Source: Anaerostipes hominis (ex Lee et al. 2021) (GTDB taxonomy: Bacteria > Bacillota > Clostridia > Lachnospirales > Lachnospiraceae). From it: a stretch of 34,803 nt of DNA. The stretch spans positions 1 to 34,803 of the forward strand of contig NZ_NQOG01000025.1 of assembly GCF_002270485.1 (NCBI RefSeq), in the 5' to 3' direction. The position numbers and the translations under genes are program-made. The notes beneath the pieces are model-generated. The model searched no databases, was not told the DNA's origin, and was given only the letters and a program-made list of their open reading frames with translations. Positions 33,027 to 34,803 of this stretch are shown piece by piece (position 1 is the first letter of the stretch; every line of letters begins with the position of its first letter).

Positions 33027-33851
33027 TCAGATTGAAATACGAAATACATCAATTTCCGGAGGAACTAGAAACCGTATGGGATAGTGGGATGTCCCGATCC
33101 CTGTGTTGACAAAAAGCTTCATTCCATTTACCGAATAGAACCCATCCGTAAATTTTTTGGCAAGAGACGTTTTCATCTTAAAAAACGGAAGCTTTACCTG
33201 TCCGCCGTGGCTGTGCCCTGCCAGAATCAGGTCGGCACTTTTTTCAGGGACGCGCTCTGCCGCATCCGGTTCGTGCATCAGCAATATTTTGTAATCACAG
33301 TTCTTTAACTCTCCCGACTCCATCAGTCCATAGTCCGGTGTTCCGAACAGCACATCGTCCAGCCCGCCGATCCCGATCTTTTTTCCATCGGGAAGACGGA
33401 TGATTGCAGATTCATTGGCAAGCAGCTTAAATCCTCCGTTCTGTATGATCCCCGGATAAGCCCTCATGGCGCTTCCTCCGTAATCCCGGTTTCCCCAGAC
33501 CGCATATTTTCCGTATTTGGCCTGGATGTCGGACAATGCCTTCTCTACTTTTTTCTCAGGATGGTAGGACGCATAATTGTCATAGAGATCCCCGGTAAAA
33601 ACAACAATATCCGGCGACTGCCCGTTGATCTTATCCACTAACTTTCCCAGCCGGTCTTCAGAATATGCTTCACTCACCTGGATGTCAGATATATGGACCA
33701 GCTTCAACTCTATCGATGCCGGTCCTTTCTTCAGTTCATAGTCATGGACTGCCAGACGGTATGGTTCTATTTTCACTGCATATACTGCCAAAAGACCCGT
33801 TAAAATCAGGATCATCAGTATAAACAGAATGATTCTTTTGATAATCTTCAA
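33027..33851 (-). CDS. Membrane-anchored metallophosphoesterase (calcineurin-like, YkuE-type)
   Basis: I chose TTG 33851 because AAGGAG lies 7 bases before it and the protein then opens with a basic stretch and one transmembrane segment (MKIIKRIILFILMILILTGL). The longer frame from 33926 has only a poor ribosome site and runs through a palindrome. Metal-site motifs are HISDIQ, FTGDLYD, GNRDYGG, LLMHEPD and GHSHGGQ. The usual DxH is DIQ and the usual GNHD is GNRD, both departures at metal or catalytic positions. The enzyme would act outside the membrane on a phosphate ester. Relatives include phosphodiesterases and UDP-diacylglucosamine hydrolase-like proteins. Confidence 0.85.
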   Translation of the reverse strand: MKIIKRIILFILMILILTGLLAVYAVKIEPYRLAVHDYELKKGPASIELKLVHISDIQVSEAYSEDRLGKLVDKINGQSPDIVVFTGDLYDNYASYHPEKKVEKALSDIQAKYGKYAVWGNRDYGGSAMRAYPGIIQNGGFKLLANESAIIRLPDGKKIGIGGLDDVLFGTPDYGLMESGELKNCDYKILLMHEPDAAERVPEKSADLILAGHSHGGQVKLPFFKMKTSLAKKFTDGFYSVNGMKLFVNTGIGTSHYPIRFLVPPEIDVFRISI

Positions 33852-33889
33852 TGGAATTCTCCTTATGAGCTTTTTATAACTATTTCCTT

Positions 33890-33905
33890 CGCATTTTAAA
33901 ATGCG
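33890..33905. repeat. 16-bp perfect palindrome upstream of the metallophosphoesterase
   Basis: CGCATTTTAAAATGCG is fully self-complementary without a spacer. It lies about 40 bases before the chosen start, a natural place for an operator. Confidence 0.6.
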
Positions 33906-33943
33906 TTCCTCCAATAGCGAAAACAAACTTCCCCTATGGAATG

Positions 33944-33966
33944 AAAAAACCGCATATTTCTATGCG
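33944..33966 (-). terminator. Terminator or attenuator in the metallophosphoesterase leader
   Basis: On the minus strand CGCATA-GAAA-TATGCG, a 6-bp stem closed by a GAAA tetraloop, is followed by G and six T. It stands about 45 bases after the predicted start of the promoter at 34019-34047 and about 90 bases before the coding start. Confidence 0.75.
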
Positions 33967-34018
33967 CTCCCATTTATTTTTAGACATTTCTACTATTTTT
34001 CATTCAAGGTATTTGTTT

Positions 34019-34047
34019 AGTATAAACGATGGCAGGGCAAATGGCAA
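34019..34047 (-). promoter_or_regulatory. Strong promoter ahead of the metallophosphoesterase
   Basis: On the minus strand TTGCCA-17-TATACT, 5/6 at both elements. Transcription would begin near 34012. The first 70 bases contain a seven-codon frame (MKNSRNV) and then the terminator at 33944-33966. Confidence 0.7.
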
Positions 34048-34094
34048 GGCTTGATTAGCCATCACTTACTTAAAAAATGATGGCTGACCAAGCC
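34048..34094. repeat. Long interrupted hairpin
   Basis: GGCTTG plus AGCCATCA pair with TGATGGCT plus CAAGCC, 14 bp in all, broken by a 3x3 internal loop, around a 13-base loop. It abuts the -35 of the promoter at 34019-34047. No T-tract follows on either strand. It could be a mobile-repeat remnant or a structured leader. Confidence 0.55.
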
Positions 34095-34135
34095 CCCTTT
34101 GCTCAAGGATATTCATTAGAGTTTTCTCTGTTTTT

Positions 34136-34144
34136 ATTATATCA
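34136..34144 (-). promoter_or_regulatory. Possible extended -10 promoter
   Basis: The minus strand reads TGATATAAT just past the stop of the chimeric gene. No convincing -35 is seen. It would transcribe the long hairpin at 34048-34094. Confidence 0.4.
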
Positions 34145-34152
34145 GTCTCCTG

Positions 34153-34434
34153 TCATTCAATCTCAAAATTTTCAGAATTGAAATTACTGTAAAATCTGCC
34201 CTGTTCCGCAGTAAAACGAAGTACACAGTAATCAGGGTCCGTCACGCCTTCCGGGTAATACATGGTATCGCCCGCATGCCATATTTTCTGGCTGATTCCC
34301 AGGATAGATTTTATCAAAACGGAAAGAGAACTGCCGCCCTTGCTGAGCTTCCATAAAATAACAGGCTTCCATTTGCCCTTTATGATGTCATGTATCAATT
34401 CCAACGGACATATATATTTATTCCTCATTTTCAT
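34153..34434 (-). pseudogene. Chimera: HxlR-type regulator N-terminus fused to PNPOx-like C-terminus
   Basis: ATG 34434 follows GGAG by 9 bases. Residues 1-50 (NKYICPLELIHDIIKGKWKP, then ILWKLSKGGSS and LGISQK) are the first half of an HxlR winged-helix regulator, up to where the next motif should read MLxxxL. From there the frame continues WHAGDTMYYPEGVTDPDYCVLRFTAEQGRFYSNF, the C-terminal signature of pyridoxamine-phosphate-oxidase-like flavoproteins. The recognition helix and wing of the first protein and most of the second are missing. The simplest reading is an in-frame deletion that joined two neighbouring genes. The product is unlikely to keep either function. Confidence 0.75.
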
Positions 34435-34480
34435 CTTGACCGACTCCAATCATCGGCAGGGATTTTATTTATTCAGAACA

Positions 34481-34648
34481 AAGTGGGCAAGCCCACTTCA
34501 ACGCCCCAACCCCTCACTCTTTGAGGGGCTTGACAACTTTGCGTGCCAGATGCAATTTGCCGCAGGCAAATAATTTCCTTACGCATCTGTGCACAACCCG
34601 CGGAGCGTTTTTATTTCATAGGGAAGGTCGTAGAACTTTCCTATGAAA
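34481..34648 (-). other. Highly structured intergenic segment (four hairpins)
   Basis: Four inverted repeats lie in series. AAGTGGGC and GCCCACTT are at 34481-34498, and CCCCTCA and TGAGGGG at 34510-34528. A nested pair of GTGC/AGATGC arms at 34543-34594 encloses ATTTGCC-GCA-GGCAAAT. The last pair is 13-bp arms at 34614-34626 and 34636-34648 with one G-T pair. None is followed by a convincing T-tract. The last one begins exactly at the predicted 3' exon junction of the group II intron. No gene is seen here. It may be a multi-copy repeat or a structured RNA. Confidence 0.5.
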
Positions 34649-34803
34649 ATCGAGTAGGGGAGATTAAATCTCCCCTCTCACACCACCGTACATGCCGTTC
34701 GGCATACGGCGGTTCAACATAACTTCAAAGCATGACGTTCCATGTAATAATCGTAGCAACTCACAAGCCCTGCCTGTTTCAGCTTTTCTTTTGAGATTGC
34801 CCT
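34649..34803 (-). mobile_element. Group II intron, 3' end (domains V-VI), continuing off the right edge
   Basis: On the minus strand the segment 34715-34681 folds as a domain V-type hairpin (ACCGCCGTA, TGCC-GAAC-GGCA, TGTACGGTGGT). It is followed by a domain VI-type hairpin GGGGAGATTTAATCTCCCC and the sequence TACTCGAT. The intron should end at the AT at 34650-34649. The tail of the intron-encoded protein lies just upstream, as usual. The catalytic core and 5' end are beyond the window. Confidence 0.85.
34714..34803 (-). CDS. ltrA: Group II intron-encoded reverse transcriptase/maturase, C-terminal fragment
   Basis: The last 29 residues are visible: RAISKEKLKQAGL, then VSCYDYYMERHALKLC and a TGA at 34716-34714. 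The pattern AISxxxLxxAGLxSxxDYY-xxxH is the usual C-terminus of bacterial group II intron proteins. It ends right at the start of domain V, so it sits in domain IV as expected. Whether the rest is intact cannot be seen. Confidence 0.82.
   Translation of the reverse strand, partial: RAISKEKLKQAGLVSCYDYYMERHALKLC

Overview
The window is a stretch of low-to-mid GC Firmicutes chromosome, most likely from a butyrate-producing gut Lachnospiraceae close to Anaerostipes. The evidence is strong GGAGG ribosome sites, consensus sigma-A promoters, the gene order rel - MBL hydrolase - hemZ - hisS, and a lactate-utilisation block of the type found in Anaerostipes, Anaerobutyricum and Acetobacterium. The genus is an inference. 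Nearly all genes lie on the minus strand.

Layout. Positions 1-80 hold the 5' end of an IS1182-type transposase. A decayed HD-GYP gene follows at 263-764. Next comes a topB operon (topoisomerase III, a GlmU-like beta-helix protein, a lipoprotein), divergent from a LUD-domain gene, then a HAD phosphatase, glyA, a stand-alone two-ACT protein and aspS. A flavin-reductase-type gene (plus strand, 9878-10399) closes that part.

The centrepiece is 10465-22377, about 12 kb devoted to lactate. Operon 1 runs lctP (permease), larA (nickel-pincer lactate racemase), an FAD-linked lactate dehydrogenase, an acyl-CoA dehydrogenase, etfB and etfA. A FadR-type GntR regulator with its own promoter sits in the middle. 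Operon 2 is a second etfB, an etfA carrying an N-terminal 4Fe-4S domain, and a second lactate dehydrogenase, in the arrangement of the electron-confurcating Acetobacterium LctBCD enzyme. Both operons carry paired TTGGT-N3-ACCAA palindromes over or just behind the promoter, the operator shape of FadR/LldR-type regulators. I therefore read the block as one regulon for import, racemisation and oxidation of both lactate isomers, with two different electron exits. It sits between hisS and aspS, which are neighbours in many clostridia.

Right of the block lies a long apparent operon, pyrB-pyrI-rel-MBL-hemZ-HD-GYP-hisS, with a consensus promoter before pyrB and a strong terminator after hisS. Upstream is a small operon of a membrane-anchored protein, a divergent RlmH-like protein and a DUF2156 protein.

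From about 32.4 kb onward the sequence is eroded. It holds a multiply broken gene, a metallophosphoesterase, a promoter-terminator pair that would make a very short RNA, an in-frame HxlR/PNPOx chimera left by a deletion, several strong inverted repeats, and the 3' end of a group II intron with the tail of its reverse transcriptase. I saw no tRNA, rRNA, CRISPR array or T-box.
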